From: Chloracidobacterium sp.
GTDB taxonomy: Bacteria > Acidobacteriota > Blastocatellia > Pyrinomonadales > Pyrinomonadaceae
Assembly: GCA_016716305.1 (NCBI GenBank)
Contig: JADJWP010000002.1
Span: forward strand, 928,501-992,500
Direction: 5' to 3'
Length of the DNA: 64,000 nt
The translations under genes were made by a program, and so were the position numbers. The notes beneath the pieces were generated by a model. It saw only the letters and a program-made list of their open reading frames with translations, did not search any database and was not told where the DNA came from. Of the stretch, positions 34,736 to 44,072 are shown one piece after another (positions within the stretch are counted from its first letter, which is position 1; the number at the start of each line of letters is the position of its first letter).

Positions 34736-37327
34736 TTATGGATCGACGGTCCCGACGATTCGGACCACGATCATGGTCATGTCGTCGTGCTGTTTGGCAC
34801 CGTCTGCGAATGAATCGGCTGATTCTATGATCGCTCGAATCGTTGCTTCAGCGGAGATATTGCCAAGTTCGACCAATCTTGAAAGCATCGCTTCTTCGCC
34901 CCATTCTTCTTCGTTGGGGTTCATTGCTTCCGAAATGCCATCCGTAAAGCCGATGACCCGATCAGCTTCGTTAAGCTCGACCGTGCCCATTTCGTAATTT
35001 ACAAGCATCGGCGGCAGCATCCCGATCACGGGTCCGCCTCTTTCAAGCGTTTCGACCTTACCGCTCTCACGAAGCAGGAATGGCGGATTATGGCCCGCGT
35101 TGACATAAGCCAGTACCCGCGTAATAGGGTCATATTGCGCGTAAAAGAATGTGGCATACCGATTCGAAGTCGATGCCTCGTAAACCAGTCGATTGACATT
35201 TGTCATGAGCATCGCAAGGTCGTCGCCCGCATGTAACGCCTGGCCGCGAAGTGATGCCTGAAGGCTTGCCATCATGAGTGAAGCCCCGATCCCTTTCCCC
35301 GATACATCACCGATCGCAATGCCGAACCGGTCATCTGGCAGTTCTATGAAATCATAATAATCGCCGCCGACGCCTAACGCCGGCCGGCACGCCCCGAAGT
35401 AATCAAGGCCCTTGATTCTCGGCAGTTCTTGCGGAAAAAGGCGTTCCTGGACCTCGCGAGCGATCTCTATCTCGGCATTCAGCCGTTCCTTTTGTGCGGC
35501 TTCTCTGGCAAAGGCTTCGGTGAGCCGCGAATTCTCTAGAGCCAAACCAGTTTGCGTTGCGACCGACCTGAGCAATCTGAGATCGCTTGCCGTATAGGGC
35601 TCTTCAGATCTTTTTGGACTAAGGCTGATGATTCCGGTCAACTCATTCTTGACCGATAACGGCATGAGTATTTGAGTGTTCAATTCTCGAAACTGTTCGC
35701 GCTCGTCGATCGACACCGTCGGCGTCGATGTGATCTCGCTCATGTCGTCATAGAGAGCAATGTGCCGATTCGCCCGCAACTTTCGGAGCGCAAGCGAGCC
35801 TTGTCCGAGCGATACAGCTGGGGGTGTGTCAAAGCCCAGCGTAAACGCAGGAAAAAAGCTTTCACTATTTCTAAGAAGTATCGCCACCTGCGGTACGTGA
35901 AGCGACTCACTGATTCTGGCTCCGACCGTCTCGAGCAGCGGCTGCGTCTCGACGATTGTCCGTACGTCTTCGCTTAGTCCCGAAAGGATCTGTTCTGCGT
36001 CATAGGCGTCGCGAAAGAAACGGCGATCAATAGTTATCCGCAGTGGCTTTGCGACAAGATCTATGAGCGGCACAAGAGCCACACCGCCGACGATGAAAGC
36101 AAGCTGTGTGGAAAAGTTCGTCCCATATCGGTTTATTGACCAATACACTCCCATGCCAATGCCGAACAACAGAAGCATCTGGAGCACGCGAACACCGCCT
36201 TTTGCCAGGCCATACTGCAATCCCTGTCGAATCACGACGCTCACGTCCATTGCCCGCTGAACGACGATAACGTATGCCATCGTGAGCGGAAACAGAAGGA
36301 CAAGCAGCAACGACGTCAGACCGATCCAAAACGGCACGATCTCGAAGAACGTGCCCTGTTTGCCGGAAAGAAGGCGATAAAGAACAAGCAAAAACGACGG
36401 TGTTATGGCTAACGATGTGCCATATAGCATCACACGCAGTCGGCGTTTGGCATCAGGGTTTTTGGTCGTGCCCATCTTGTAGCCCAGAGCCGCGAAGAAG
36501 AGCCCGATCGCCAACATGTTGATGTAGGACCCAAATACGCCATATGCGTTCGCAAGTGGACGAATATATTGGAACAGGTCGATACCAGTATTCGTTCGCA
36601 TCAAACCGAGCAGCGTCAAGAACACCTGGAAACCCAGTGGCACTATGAGCAGCCATTTGATCCATGGAAACCTCTCATCGAGCTTCCATCGTTCTGGAAA
36701 ATAGATACCAAACAGAAGCATTGCCAAGGCCCAACTCGAAAAGAACACTTTCTGGTAAGCACCTACAAGCGTAGCGCCATCCCAATACATCTCGACACCG
36801 AGTGAGCTCAAACCTAGAAGGACAAAAAGAAGCAGCCATGCCAGCGGATCTGAAGGACGGACGAACAGCACCCAAAACCCGAGGAGAATACACAGTGTCG
36901 GCAAAGCGTAAACGAAAATGAAATTCCCGACGAATCCAGCATAATACGTTAGATCACGCTCAACAGCCGTCGGGACGATCGACGTTCGGAAACGCTCCTG
37001 CACGCCATTGTTTCCCGCTCGGACCAGATCAAGCTCAACCGGAATACCGCCCCGCATTCGCCTAAGTTCTTCTTCAAACGCAGCATCGCGGCCATCAAGT
37101 TCCCGACCGTTGATCGCCACGATCCGGTCACCCTGACGAATTCCGGCTTGTTCAGCTGCGGACGTTATCGCGTACGCCGTTCCGCCCGTATAGCCGAAAG
37201 GCAAATGCGCGTCACGAGAAAACCGAGCCTGTACATTGAAAATGTTCGAGTAATGGGAGACGAGCGCAAATGCCGAGAACGCAAAGAGCAATACTATCGG
37301 TATGTAAAGAAGCTTCTTTTTACTCAT
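34736..37327 (-). CDS. Membrane PP2C/SpoIIE-type phosphatase with PDZ and GAF domains
   Basis: 863 residues. Order: N-terminal membrane helix; periplasmic PDZ domain (about 40-115, GIRQGDRIVAINGREL); about eight membrane helices (125-430); GAF domain (about 465-610, with VPQVAILLRN, MPLSVKNELTGIISLSPKRS and TQTGLALENSRL); then a short coiled linker (EREAAQKERLNAEIEIAREVQERLFP) and a PP2C-type phosphatase (PALGVGGDYYDF, IGDVSGKGIGASLMM, NAGHNPPFLL, IGFTDGISEAMN) with metal-binding Asp residues retained. RsbU-like enzymes dephosphorylate anti-anti-sigma factors; no SpoIIAA/AB homologue is nearby. A PDZ sensing unfolded periplasmic proteins is an inference. Confidence 0.9.
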   Translation of the reverse strand: MSKKKLLYIPIVLLFAFSAFALVSHYSNIFNVQARFSRDAHLPFGYTGGTAYAITSAAEQAGIRQGDRIVAINGRELDGRDAAFEEELRRMRGGIPVELDLVRAGNNGVQERFRTSIVPTAVERDLTYYAGFVGNFIFVYALPTLCILLGFWVLFVRPSDPLAWLLLFVLLGLSSLGVEMYWDGATLVGAYQKVFFSSWALAMLLFGIYFPERWKLDERFPWIKWLLIVPLGFQVFLTLLGLMRTNTGIDLFQYIRPLANAYGVFGSYINMLAIGLFFAALGYKMGTTKNPDAKRRLRVMLYGTSLAITPSFLLVLYRLLSGKQGTFFEIVPFWIGLTSLLLVLLFPLTMAYVIVVQRAMDVSVVIRQGLQYGLAKGGVRVLQMLLLFGIGMGVYWSINRYGTNFSTQLAFIVGGVALVPLIDLVAKPLRITIDRRFFRDAYDAEQILSGLSEDVRTIVETQPLLETVGARISESLHVPQVAILLRNSESFFPAFTLGFDTPPAVSLGQGSLALRKLRANRHIALYDDMSEITSTPTVSIDEREQFRELNTQILMPLSVKNELTGIISLSPKRSEEPYTASDLRLLRSVATQTGLALENSRLTEAFAREAAQKERLNAEIEIAREVQERLFPQELPRIKGLDYFGACRPALGVGGDYYDFIELPDDRFGIAIGDVSGKGIGASLMMASLQASLRGQALHAGDDLAMLMTNVNRLVYEASTSNRYATFFYAQYDPITRVLAYVNAGHNPPFLLRESGKVETLERGGPVIGMLPPMLVNYEMGTVELNEADRVIGFTDGISEAMNPNEEEWGEEAMLSRLVELGNISAEATIRAIIESADSFADGAKQHDDMTMIVVRIVGTVDP

Positions 37328-37349
37328 TCTCGCGATCTCGTTTATCCGA

Positions 37350-39077
37350 TCATTTTGGGTCGACCGGGCCGTAGAATTTCCATGTCGGCAAATGGCCCGC
37401 CGACAACGGTTGTTTTGTCAGGATCGCGCGAACCATCTCCACGGGTATTGAGCCTTCCCGCAGAACTGCATCGTGAAATGCACGATCGGTCATTTTTCTT
37501 GTACCTACGAGATCGCGATGAAGTTGATAAAACTGCAAGCCGCCCATCATATATGCCATTTGGTAAAGCGGCCCGTAGTCCCCCGAAAACGAACGTCTGA
37601 CCTCGGCAAGTGCATTCTCACGTTCGTGCCCGACCTTGTCTACAAGCAGATCGACGCACTGCTCGGGCGTCCAGTTACCAAGATGGAAATTGAGTGAAAA
37701 AATGATTCGGGCCGCCCGGTGTGATCGCCAAAACAAAGCACCGATCTTATCTTCCGGAGTTTTCACAAAACCTCGATCCCAGAGAATGAACTCCCAATAT
37801 AATGCCCAGCCTTCACCCCAAAACGGCGTGCGAAAACTCGACCGATAGGGACGGTATCTGCGGTTCATGAACTGCTGCAGATGATGACCGGGGATCAGTT
37901 CATGATGCGTGACCGCGCGCGCGAAGTGGGGGTTATTCCCACGAAGCGACATCATTTTCTGCTCGTGCGCCATCCCATCGGTCGGATACGCGACAAGTAT
38001 CGTCTCGCCGCCAAGAAAAAAAGGAGCGATGAGTTGTCGTTCCGGCGACATCATTTCCATTCGCCAAGTTTCTTCCGCCTCGACCGGAACCGTAACGAGG
38101 TCGTTCTTCTTCACATATTCGATCGCTTCGAGCGCAAAATCGCGTATCAGGGCCGGCTGCTTTCCGGGCTCGACATACTTTTGCTTTACCGCCTCGATGG
38201 CCTTCGTGTAGTCATCGCCCAGACCCATTTCGCGGGACGCCTTTTTGAGTTCGGCTACGCACCATTCGAATTCCCGGTTTGCGATCTCGACCAACTGCTC
38301 GGGCGTATACGGGATCATCTCGAACTTCAACTCGTTCATGAGAGCTTCCCTGCCGATCGGATCTCCAATTATGGTCGTCTTATCATCGGGTGAGATCCCG
38401 ACGAGTTTACTAACGACAAACGTCGAATATTTCTGGAGCGCGTCTTCGACGGCTTCATAGGGCCGTTTATTCCACCAGGTAAAGGCGGGATCGTACGCGT
38501 TATGAAAGTTGTACCAATTGCGCAGCGTCGAACGAAGCGATGCGATCATCCTGACCGCCCGGTTGGCAACTGTGCGTTTCGGTTTCTCAGCCGATCCGGT
38601 TTCAAACTGCTTTTGCGTTTCTCTGATCTGTCTAGCCAGGAGATCCAGCTTAGCGGCTGTCTTTTCAGCGTCGATGGTTTCGAGCCGCCGACGCTGATCT
38701 TCAAGGTCAGCGATCACCTTCGCAAACGGAATGATCGGTTCCAACTCGTCTATTTGAGCAGCAGTCCGGTTCAGTTCCTGAAGTTCCCGACGAAGGTGGT
38801 TTTGAAAGAGAATGTAGTCGACCTGTTCGTGATGTTCGAGCCTTGCAAAGTTCATTCTCGCGAGCTCTGCGAGGCGATCGGAGTACAACTTACTGAACCG
38901 CTCTTTTCGGGCCAGGGATGTCTCAGCAGAGTACCAACGGCCGTAGGCACCACGGTCCTGCTCGTATTTTTCGATCGCATGCCGGAGTCTCGACGGTTGT
39001 TCGATCGTCGGTTCTTGAGCATTCGCGGATAGAGAAAGAACGAAGGATGTGATAATCGCAATGCAGATCTTCTTCAT
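37350..39077 (-). CDS. Secreted DUF885 protein, probable zinc metallopeptidase
   Basis: 575 residues with a signal peptide (CIAIITSFVLSLSANAQ). DUF885 proteins are long, mostly helical, and carry a zinc-protease-like motif, here HHELIPGHHLQQF (HExxPGHH), followed by EGWALYWEF supplying the third ligand Glu. The fold is related to M3/M32-type peptidases. Substrate unknown; probably peptide or amino-acid conjugates in the periplasm. It lies 22 bp downstream of the PP2C gene's far side: its stop is on the same strand upstream of that gene's start, so the two may be co-transcribed. Confidence 0.85.
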   Translation of the reverse strand: MKKICIAIITSFVLSLSANAQEPTIEQPSRLRHAIEKYEQDRGAYGRWYSAETSLARKERFSKLYSDRLAELARMNFARLEHHEQVDYILFQNHLRRELQELNRTAAQIDELEPIIPFAKVIADLEDQRRRLETIDAEKTAAKLDLLARQIRETQKQFETGSAEKPKRTVANRAVRMIASLRSTLRNWYNFHNAYDPAFTWWNKRPYEAVEDALQKYSTFVVSKLVGISPDDKTTIIGDPIGREALMNELKFEMIPYTPEQLVEIANREFEWCVAELKKASREMGLGDDYTKAIEAVKQKYVEPGKQPALIRDFALEAIEYVKKNDLVTVPVEAEETWRMEMMSPERQLIAPFFLGGETILVAYPTDGMAHEQKMMSLRGNNPHFARAVTHHELIPGHHLQQFMNRRYRPYRSSFRTPFWGEGWALYWEFILWDRGFVKTPEDKIGALFWRSHRAARIIFSLNFHLGNWTPEQCVDLLVDKVGHERENALAEVRRSFSGDYGPLYQMAYMMGGLQFYQLHRDLVGTRKMTDRAFHDAVLREGSIPVEMVRAILTKQPLSAGHLPTWKFYGPVDPK

Positions 39078-39104
39078 AACACGATAATAAAGAGCACGAA
39101 ATTG

Positions 39105-39140
39105 AAAAAGCCGACAGCTATAAGCTAATAGCTGTCAGCC
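39105..39140 (-). terminator. Terminator downstream of deoB
   Basis: Reading the minus strand: GACAGCTAT / ATAGCTGTC 9-bp stem (arms 39113-39121 and 39128-39136) extended by a GC-rich base and followed by a TTTTTC tract. Confidence 0.7.
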
Positions 39141-39161
39141 AAATCGCAAAATGCTCAGCGG

Positions 39162-40346
39162 TCAACTCAATGCTACTTGATCGAGAAAACTCTCGCCATC
39201 CTTTAGCGTCACACCGAAATTATCAGCGATCGTCTGCCCAATATCAGCGAGCGAACCCCTGATACCGAGATCGACCCCGGGCTTTGCGGACCTTCCGTAA
39301 ACCAGAAGCGGGACGAACTCTCGCGTATGGTCGCTCCCCCGAAATGTTGGATCGTTACCGTGGTCCGCCGTCAGAATAAGCAGGTCTTCATCGTCCATTG
39401 CCGCAAAGATCTCTGGCAAACGGACGTCGAAATGTTCGAGGGCTTTAGCGTAACCCTCGGTGTCACGGCGATGCCCGTAGAGCATATCGAAGTCCACAAG
39501 GTTGCTGAAGATCAAACCGCGGCTTTCGGAATTCAGGGCATTAATGGTCTGATCGACCGTTTGATCGTTGTTCTTTGCGGTCAGGTCCTGTGTGACGCCA
39601 ATCGAATCGTAGATCGAAGCGATCTTGCCAATGCAGACGACATCGAGGCCTTTTTCCTTCAGCAATGGGAGCAAATTGTCGGACGGCGGCGGGATGGCAT
39701 AATCGTGACGATTTTCGGTGCGTTTGAAGTCATTGGCGGATCCTCCGACGAATGGCCGTGCGATCACGCGGCCGACCTTGTCCTCTCCGTCCAGTATCCG
39801 CCGGGCGATCTCGCACATCTCATACAGCCGGTCGATCGGAACAACCTCTTCGTGTGCCGCGATCTGAAACACCGAATCCGCCGAAGTGTAGACTATCGGT
39901 TTGCCGGTTCGAACGTGCTCCTCACCTAGTTCTTTGATTATCTCCGTCCCGCTTGCCGGAACATTCCCGAGAATTCCGGGCACACCGGTTTCGGCAACGA
40001 AACGATCGATCAAACGCGACGGAAATCCGGCGGGAAACGTCGGAAATGCCTTATCAAGCACGATACCGGCCATCTCCCAATGACCTGTCGTGGTGTCCTT
40101 GCCATTCGATCGAAGAGTGCATTTGCCGTACGAACCCGTTGGCTCAGCAACAACCGCAACACCGTCCAACGGACGAATGTTCCCGAGGCCCAACGCCTGA
40201 AAGTTTGGCACATCTACTTTACGGCTTCTGAAGATGTTGCCAAGCGTATCGGCACCGGCATCGCCCCAGTCGGGTGCATCAGGCATAGCTCCGATACCCG
40301 CAGAATCCAACACAACAAGGCATATCCGTTTGAATTTGTTTGACAT
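39162..40346 (-). CDS. deoB: Phosphopentomutase
   Basis: 394 residues from the ATG at 40346 (MSNKFKRICLVVLDSAGIGAMPDA). DeoB interconverts ribose/deoxyribose 1- and 5-phosphates. Alkaline-phosphatase superfamily metal sites: VLDSAGIG, KDTTTGHWEM with the phosphorylatable Thr, LVDFDMLYGHRRDT, and LTADHGNDPTFRGSDHTRE. Product fits the DeoC/RpiB-like enzymes encoded at 18.8-20.5 kb. It lies 26 bp after a VWFA gene, so the two are likely co-transcribed although functionally unrelated. Confidence 0.97.
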   Translation of the reverse strand: MSNKFKRICLVVLDSAGIGAMPDAPDWGDAGADTLGNIFRSRKVDVPNFQALGLGNIRPLDGVAVVAEPTGSYGKCTLRSNGKDTTTGHWEMAGIVLDKAFPTFPAGFPSRLIDRFVAETGVPGILGNVPASGTEIIKELGEEHVRTGKPIVYTSADSVFQIAAHEEVVPIDRLYEMCEIARRILDGEDKVGRVIARPFVGGSANDFKRTENRHDYAIPPPSDNLLPLLKEKGLDVVCIGKIASIYDSIGVTQDLTAKNNDQTVDQTINALNSESRGLIFSNLVDFDMLYGHRRDTEGYAKALEHFDVRLPEIFAAMDDEDLLILTADHGNDPTFRGSDHTREFVPLLVYGRSAKPGVDLGIRGSLADIGQTIADNFGVTLKDGESFLDQVALS

Positions 40347-40372
40347 ATAACTAACTTTCAGGCGGCGCGATC

Positions 40373-41497
40373 TCAATCTAAATTAGCTGTGTAACCCTGC
40401 TTTGCACGAACAACGGCCCCTGAAGGAACGCCGCGAACTTCGACCCTGATCGACCTGAACTTCCCATCGCGCTTTTCGTTCGAGGAATAGTATCCGATGC
40501 TGTATTTCGTGCCGATCTCATCGGCAACCTGCCTGAATGCGCTTCGAGCTTCCGAAAGATCGCCTACCGGAAACACTCGTCCCCCGGAAAGTTTCGAAAG
40601 CGAGATCATTTCATTGTCCGCGATCTCGTAGAGCCGTTTGCTGATCGCAAGACGCTCGAAGTCACCTAATTGACAAAAATCGCTTGTTCGTTCAAGACCA
40701 GATCTTTGGCCGATCCCGGAATAATAGCGTCGCATCTGTGCCTGCGAAAATCTGACAGCACTCTCGCAATCCCCTAGTAGATTTTCCTCAAAAAAGGGCC
40801 GCGTGTCGACCTTGATGAAAAAGCTTGTGACACCTGCATTGACCAAACCGTCGCCTGCAGTCTGAAAACCGGACTCACTTGTCGAGTCGACCCCATCGGT
40901 CAAGGCGACCAAAGCGCGCCTTCCTCTAAACTCCTCACGCGGAGCTTCAGAAAATACCCGAGTGCTGATCAAGGTTATCGCGTCGTAGAACGGTGTACCG
41001 TTGCTTGTCCCGACGCGCTCAAGGGCAGAACGGAGCCTCATTCTATCGTCGGTCAGGCCGACGAGCACCTCACTTTTTGCCACGCCGCGATTCGCAACGA
41101 CTTCAGTGTGAAACGAAATGATGGCCACTCGGTCACCCGACCTCAACGAATCGACAAAATACTGCGCCGCGCGTCGAATCAGTTCCAGATCGGCGCGTGT
41201 CGAACCGGAAGTATCGAGGAGCAAGGCGATCTCGAACGGCGATGTTGTTGCTGCAAATTCTGCGATCTCCTGCGGTTTGCTGTCTTCGAATACAACAAAA
41301 TTCGATCTCTTGAGGCCTGTCACTGGACGCCCTTGCCGATCCGTCACAGTTACCGGGACGTCGATGAGTTCGGTGTCGACGCGAATAACCTCTGACTCCT
41401 CGCTGATGGGCGGCGGAGTGGGCTTTGCCGTCTGACCAAAATTCGAGACCGGATTGATGAATAGCGCGAGTGTTGAGATCAAAAACAGCCGTCTCAT
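40373..41497 (-). CDS. Secreted VWFA-related Acidobacterial-type protein
   Basis: 374 residues from the ATG at 41497, which has GAGGAG 7 bp upstream; earlier in-frame ATGs (41512, 41545) lack this. Signal peptide LFLISTLALFINPVSNFGQ. The VWFA-related family signature is clear: VIRVDTELIDVPVTVTDRQG, VTGLKRSNFVVFEDSKPQEI, MIDAS IALLLDTSGSTRAD, SFHTEVVANR, VALTDGVDSTSESG, and the terminal YSSNEKRDGKFRSIRVEV. These proteins are abundant in Acidobacteria; the ligand is unknown. It is the second such protein in the window. Confidence 0.9.
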   Translation of the reverse strand: MRRLFLISTLALFINPVSNFGQTAKPTPPPISEESEVIRVDTELIDVPVTVTDRQGRPVTGLKRSNFVVFEDSKPQEIAEFAATTSPFEIALLLDTSGSTRADLELIRRAAQYFVDSLRSGDRVAIISFHTEVVANRGVAKSEVLVGLTDDRMRLRSALERVGTSNGTPFYDAITLISTRVFSEAPREEFRGRRALVALTDGVDSTSESGFQTAGDGLVNAGVTSFFIKVDTRPFFEENLLGDCESAVRFSQAQMRRYYSGIGQRSGLERTSDFCQLGDFERLAISKRLYEIADNEMISLSKLSGGRVFPVGDLSEARSAFRQVADEIGTKYSIGYYSSNEKRDGKFRSIRVEVRGVPSGAVVRAKQGYTANLD

Positions 41498-41733
41498 TGC
41501 CAAACTCCTCATCGATAATGTGTTTTCTTCGTCCAAGTTTACCAAATCACCCCGATCAAGCGTTACATTTATTTGAATTGCGGCACGTGCTAAATTGATT
41601 TATTTCGCGAGAGCGGGCAAAGTATTGAAGTTACGCTTAATTAATGAAACCACTTTCGCCGACGATGCGGAGCGAATTGCTCTCGTGCAAATGCGCCTAA
41701 CGAGTCCCGCAACCGGCCTTGCAGGAGTTAAAA

Positions 41734-43455
41734 ATGAAACACCACACGCGTTATTTTGTGTTCTGCTCAATGTTGATATTGACTTTGTTTGGATCGATCT
41801 CGGTCGCCGCCCAACCGCCGATATTTGTCGACAACTTTAGCTACTCCACAGGAGCACTTTTGTCGGAGAACGGATGGACGGCGCACAGCGGGACCGGAAC
41901 GAACCCCATCGCCGTCGTGACTCCCGGCCTCACATATCCAGGCTACCCAGGGTCTGGTGTCGGAAACGCTGCGGGCGTTGGGACAACCGGTGAGGACGTG
42001 CATCGTGTCTTTTCGGTTCAATCATCCGGGGCGGTCTATGCAGCGTTTCTTGTAAATGTGACGGCAGCATCGACAGACCCGCTTGGAGGCTACTTCTTTC
42101 ATCTGAGTCCGGACCCGATCGGAACGAACTTCAGGGTTAGAGTGTTCGCAAAACGCGATGAAGCGAACGGCGTAGCTTTTGGACTTTCGAAAGCACTCAC
42201 CACGGCAGGTAATATCGCATTCACTCCGTTCACGTACTCTTTGAACACTACTTACCTTATTGTCGCGAAGTACACTTTTGTTGACGGAGCGGCCAACGAT
42301 ACTGTCACGCTTTATATCAATCCGACACTACCCGGAGGTGAACCGGGCGCGCCGACGCTGACAGCGACAGATGTGGCCCAGAGCGACATAGCAATCGGAT
42401 CAGTGGCACTGCGGCAAGGAACGGCATCGTCGCATCCGACGACCGTGGTTGACGGCCTGCGTATCGGCACGTCGTGGGCTAGCGTGACGACCGCTTCTGC
42501 AGCTCCGACGCAGAATGTTCTCGATTTTAACGGCGACGGAAGGACCGATTTTGCGGTCGTACGCAACATTGGGAGCGGCGGCAGCGGTGCGACCAATCAA
42601 ATTCGCTGGTTTACGAGCCTGAACGGCTCGGGAACGACAACTGCGACCGATTGGGGCGTTGCAACAGATACTTTCGTACCGGTCGATTACGATGGCGACA
42701 ACATCACCGATATTGCTGTTTGGCGAGCGTTCGGCACGGGCCAGCCGTCCGGAAACGCATTCTTCTATATTCTTCAAAGCAACGGAAACACGCTGCGGGT
42801 CGAAGACTTTGGTCAAACGGACGATAATCCAAAGGTCGTCGCTGATTATGACGGTGACGGGAAAGCTGATGTCGCAGTTTATCGTCCCGGGCCGACAAGT
42901 CTTACACAAAGTACCTGGTATTATCGCGGCTCCTTAAACAACCCCTCTGGCAGCATCACCTTCGTTCCGTGGGGTGTTAACGGCGATTTCGTTGCGCCGG
43001 GCGACTATGATGGTGACGGACGGGCCGACTTCGCGATCCAAAGGAATAACGGTGGCGGCCAAGGTATTTTCTGGTTGAATCAGACGACAGATGGCGTTAC
43101 CTTTCATGTATTCGGCACGCCGTCAGACGTCATCGTGCCGGGTGACTACGACGGTGACGGGAAGACCGATATTGCAGTAATTAGGGGTGCCGCGGGTCAG
43201 ATCGTGTGGTACGTCCGACCGAGTTCTACGGGCGTCATAACTGCAACGGCTTATGCGATCTTTGGAGTTTCGGCAACAGACTTTCCGAGCCAAGGAGATT
43301 ACGACGGCGATGGAAAAACAGACGTCGCTATATGGCGGCCGAGCGCTACGCCAGGTTCGAGTGCATTCTGGGTCTCAGGTTCAACTAGCGGAGTATTCAG
43401 CGTGCCGTTCGGCGCAAATGGTGATTATCCGGTCGCGAATTATAATGCGCATTGA
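41734..43455 (+). CDS. Secreted protein with lectin-like N-terminus and FG-GAP/VCBS repeats
   Basis: 573 residues from the ATG at 41734 (GGAG about 8 bp upstream). Signal peptide FVFCSMLILTLFGSISVAAQ. Residues about 30-265 form a beta-sandwich-like region (FVDNFSYSTGALLSENGWTAHSGTGT) resembling concanavalin-like/LamG-type domains. From about 270 there are roughly six repeats with DxDGDGxxDxAV loops (VDYDGDNITDIAVWR, ADYDGDGKADVAVYR, GDYDGDGRADFAIQR, GDYDGDGKTDIAVIR, GDYDGDGKTDVAIWR), likely calcium-binding propeller blades. The role may be adhesion or surface display. It stands alone with a strong terminator. Confidence 0.85.
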   Translation: MKHHTRYFVFCSMLILTLFGSISVAAQPPIFVDNFSYSTGALLSENGWTAHSGTGTNPIAVVTPGLTYPGYPGSGVGNAAGVGTTGEDVHRVFSVQSSGAVYAAFLVNVTAASTDPLGGYFFHLSPDPIGTNFRVRVFAKRDEANGVAFGLSKALTTAGNIAFTPFTYSLNTTYLIVAKYTFVDGAANDTVTLYINPTLPGGEPGAPTLTATDVAQSDIAIGSVALRQGTASSHPTTVVDGLRIGTSWASVTTASAAPTQNVLDFNGDGRTDFAVVRNIGSGGSGATNQIRWFTSLNGSGTTTATDWGVATDTFVPVDYDGDNITDIAVWRAFGTGQPSGNAFFYILQSNGNTLRVEDFGQTDDNPKVVADYDGDGKADVAVYRPGPTSLTQSTWYYRGSLNNPSGSITFVPWGVNGDFVAPGDYDGDGRADFAIQRNNGGGQGIFWLNQTTDGVTFHVFGTPSDVIVPGDYDGDGKTDIAVIRGAAGQIVWYVRPSSTGVITATAYAIFGVSATDFPSQGDYDGDGKTDVAIWRPSATPGSSAFWVSGSTSGVFSVPFGANGDYPVANYNAH

Positions 43456-43474
43456 ACCGGTTCGTTTGATCAGG

Positions 43475-43507
43475 AAAATGGAGGCCGTTCGTGCCTCCAT
43501 TTTTTTG
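43475..43507. terminator. Terminator between the VCBS gene and convergent DUF302 gene
   Basis: AAAATGGAGGC / GCCTCCATTTT stem with loop CGTTCGT, followed by further T; usable from both strands. Confidence 0.9.
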
Positions 43508-43924
43508 CTAAACCGACGCGAGCGCTCGTTCAAGTCGTGAATTCACCTCTTTTGCCATGTTAGCGAGCTCTGAACGCCCGGTGAGACCTAACATCTTTTC
43601 AGCGTCGATCAGACCGATGACGATCTTGCCGTTTCTTTCGTAAACGACGGCGTTGCAGGGCAAGAGAAGGCCGAGGTCCATCTCGATCCCAAGCGATTGG
43701 AATGCAAATCCCGGGTTGCAGGCTCCAAGCATGACGTACTCACCGAAATCCTTATCAAGTTTTTCCTTGAATTTGGCCTTCATATCTATCTCGGTCAACA
43801 CGCCGAACCCTTCGTCTTTCAATGCCGATTTGATCCGCTCAACGGCATCACCGAACGATAATTCCACAGTTCTGCGAAATCCGTAGTCGCCTTTTTCAAT
43901 TTCATTCTTAATGTCTTTCATCAT
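43508..43924 (-). CDS. DUF302-family protein
   Basis: 138 residues. DUF302 proteins are small cytosolic or periplasmic proteins of unknown reaction, often near thiol/sulfur or metal-handling genes. Visible: FGDAVERIKSALKDEGFGVLTEIDMKAKFKEKL, the family core, and GACNPGFAFQSLGIEMDLGLLLPCNAVVY with two Cys (ACNPG and LPCN) typical of the family. No signal peptide. Last gene of the minus-strand group beginning at the ArsR gene. Confidence 0.88.
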   Translation of the reverse strand: MMKDIKNEIEKGDYGFRRTVELSFGDAVERIKSALKDEGFGVLTEIDMKAKFKEKLDKDFGEYVMLGACNPGFAFQSLGIEMDLGLLLPCNAVVYERNGKIVIGLIDAEKMLGLTGRSELANMAKEVNSRLERALASV

Positions 43925-43973
43925 TTTCTTCCACCTTCTTACGTCGAGACCCGACGTCGCATGCCCCGCGCAT

Positions 43974-44063
43974 TCAGGTATCGAATCCGAGCTTAGGCAA
44001 TATCACAAGCTGCAATAATAGCCATGCCGAAATGAAACCAATTATTATCAATAAGCCTTCCAT
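43974..44063 (-). CDS. 29-residue single-helix membrane microprotein
   Basis: Codons from ATG (44063-44061) to TGA (43976-43974) encode Met-Glu-Gly-Leu-Leu, a hydrophobic helix (LLIIIGFISAWLLLQLVIL) and a tail PKLGFDT. GGGTG lies about 5 bp upstream of the ATG, and the start is only 9 bp after the tauE stop. The single membrane segment, the intact ribosome site and the tight operon spacing support a real gene. It may assist or anchor the TauE/SafE transporter; that is inference. Confidence 0.65.
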   Translation of the reverse strand: MEGLLIIIGFISAWLLLQLVILPKLGFDT

Positions 44064-44072
44064 TTATCACCC

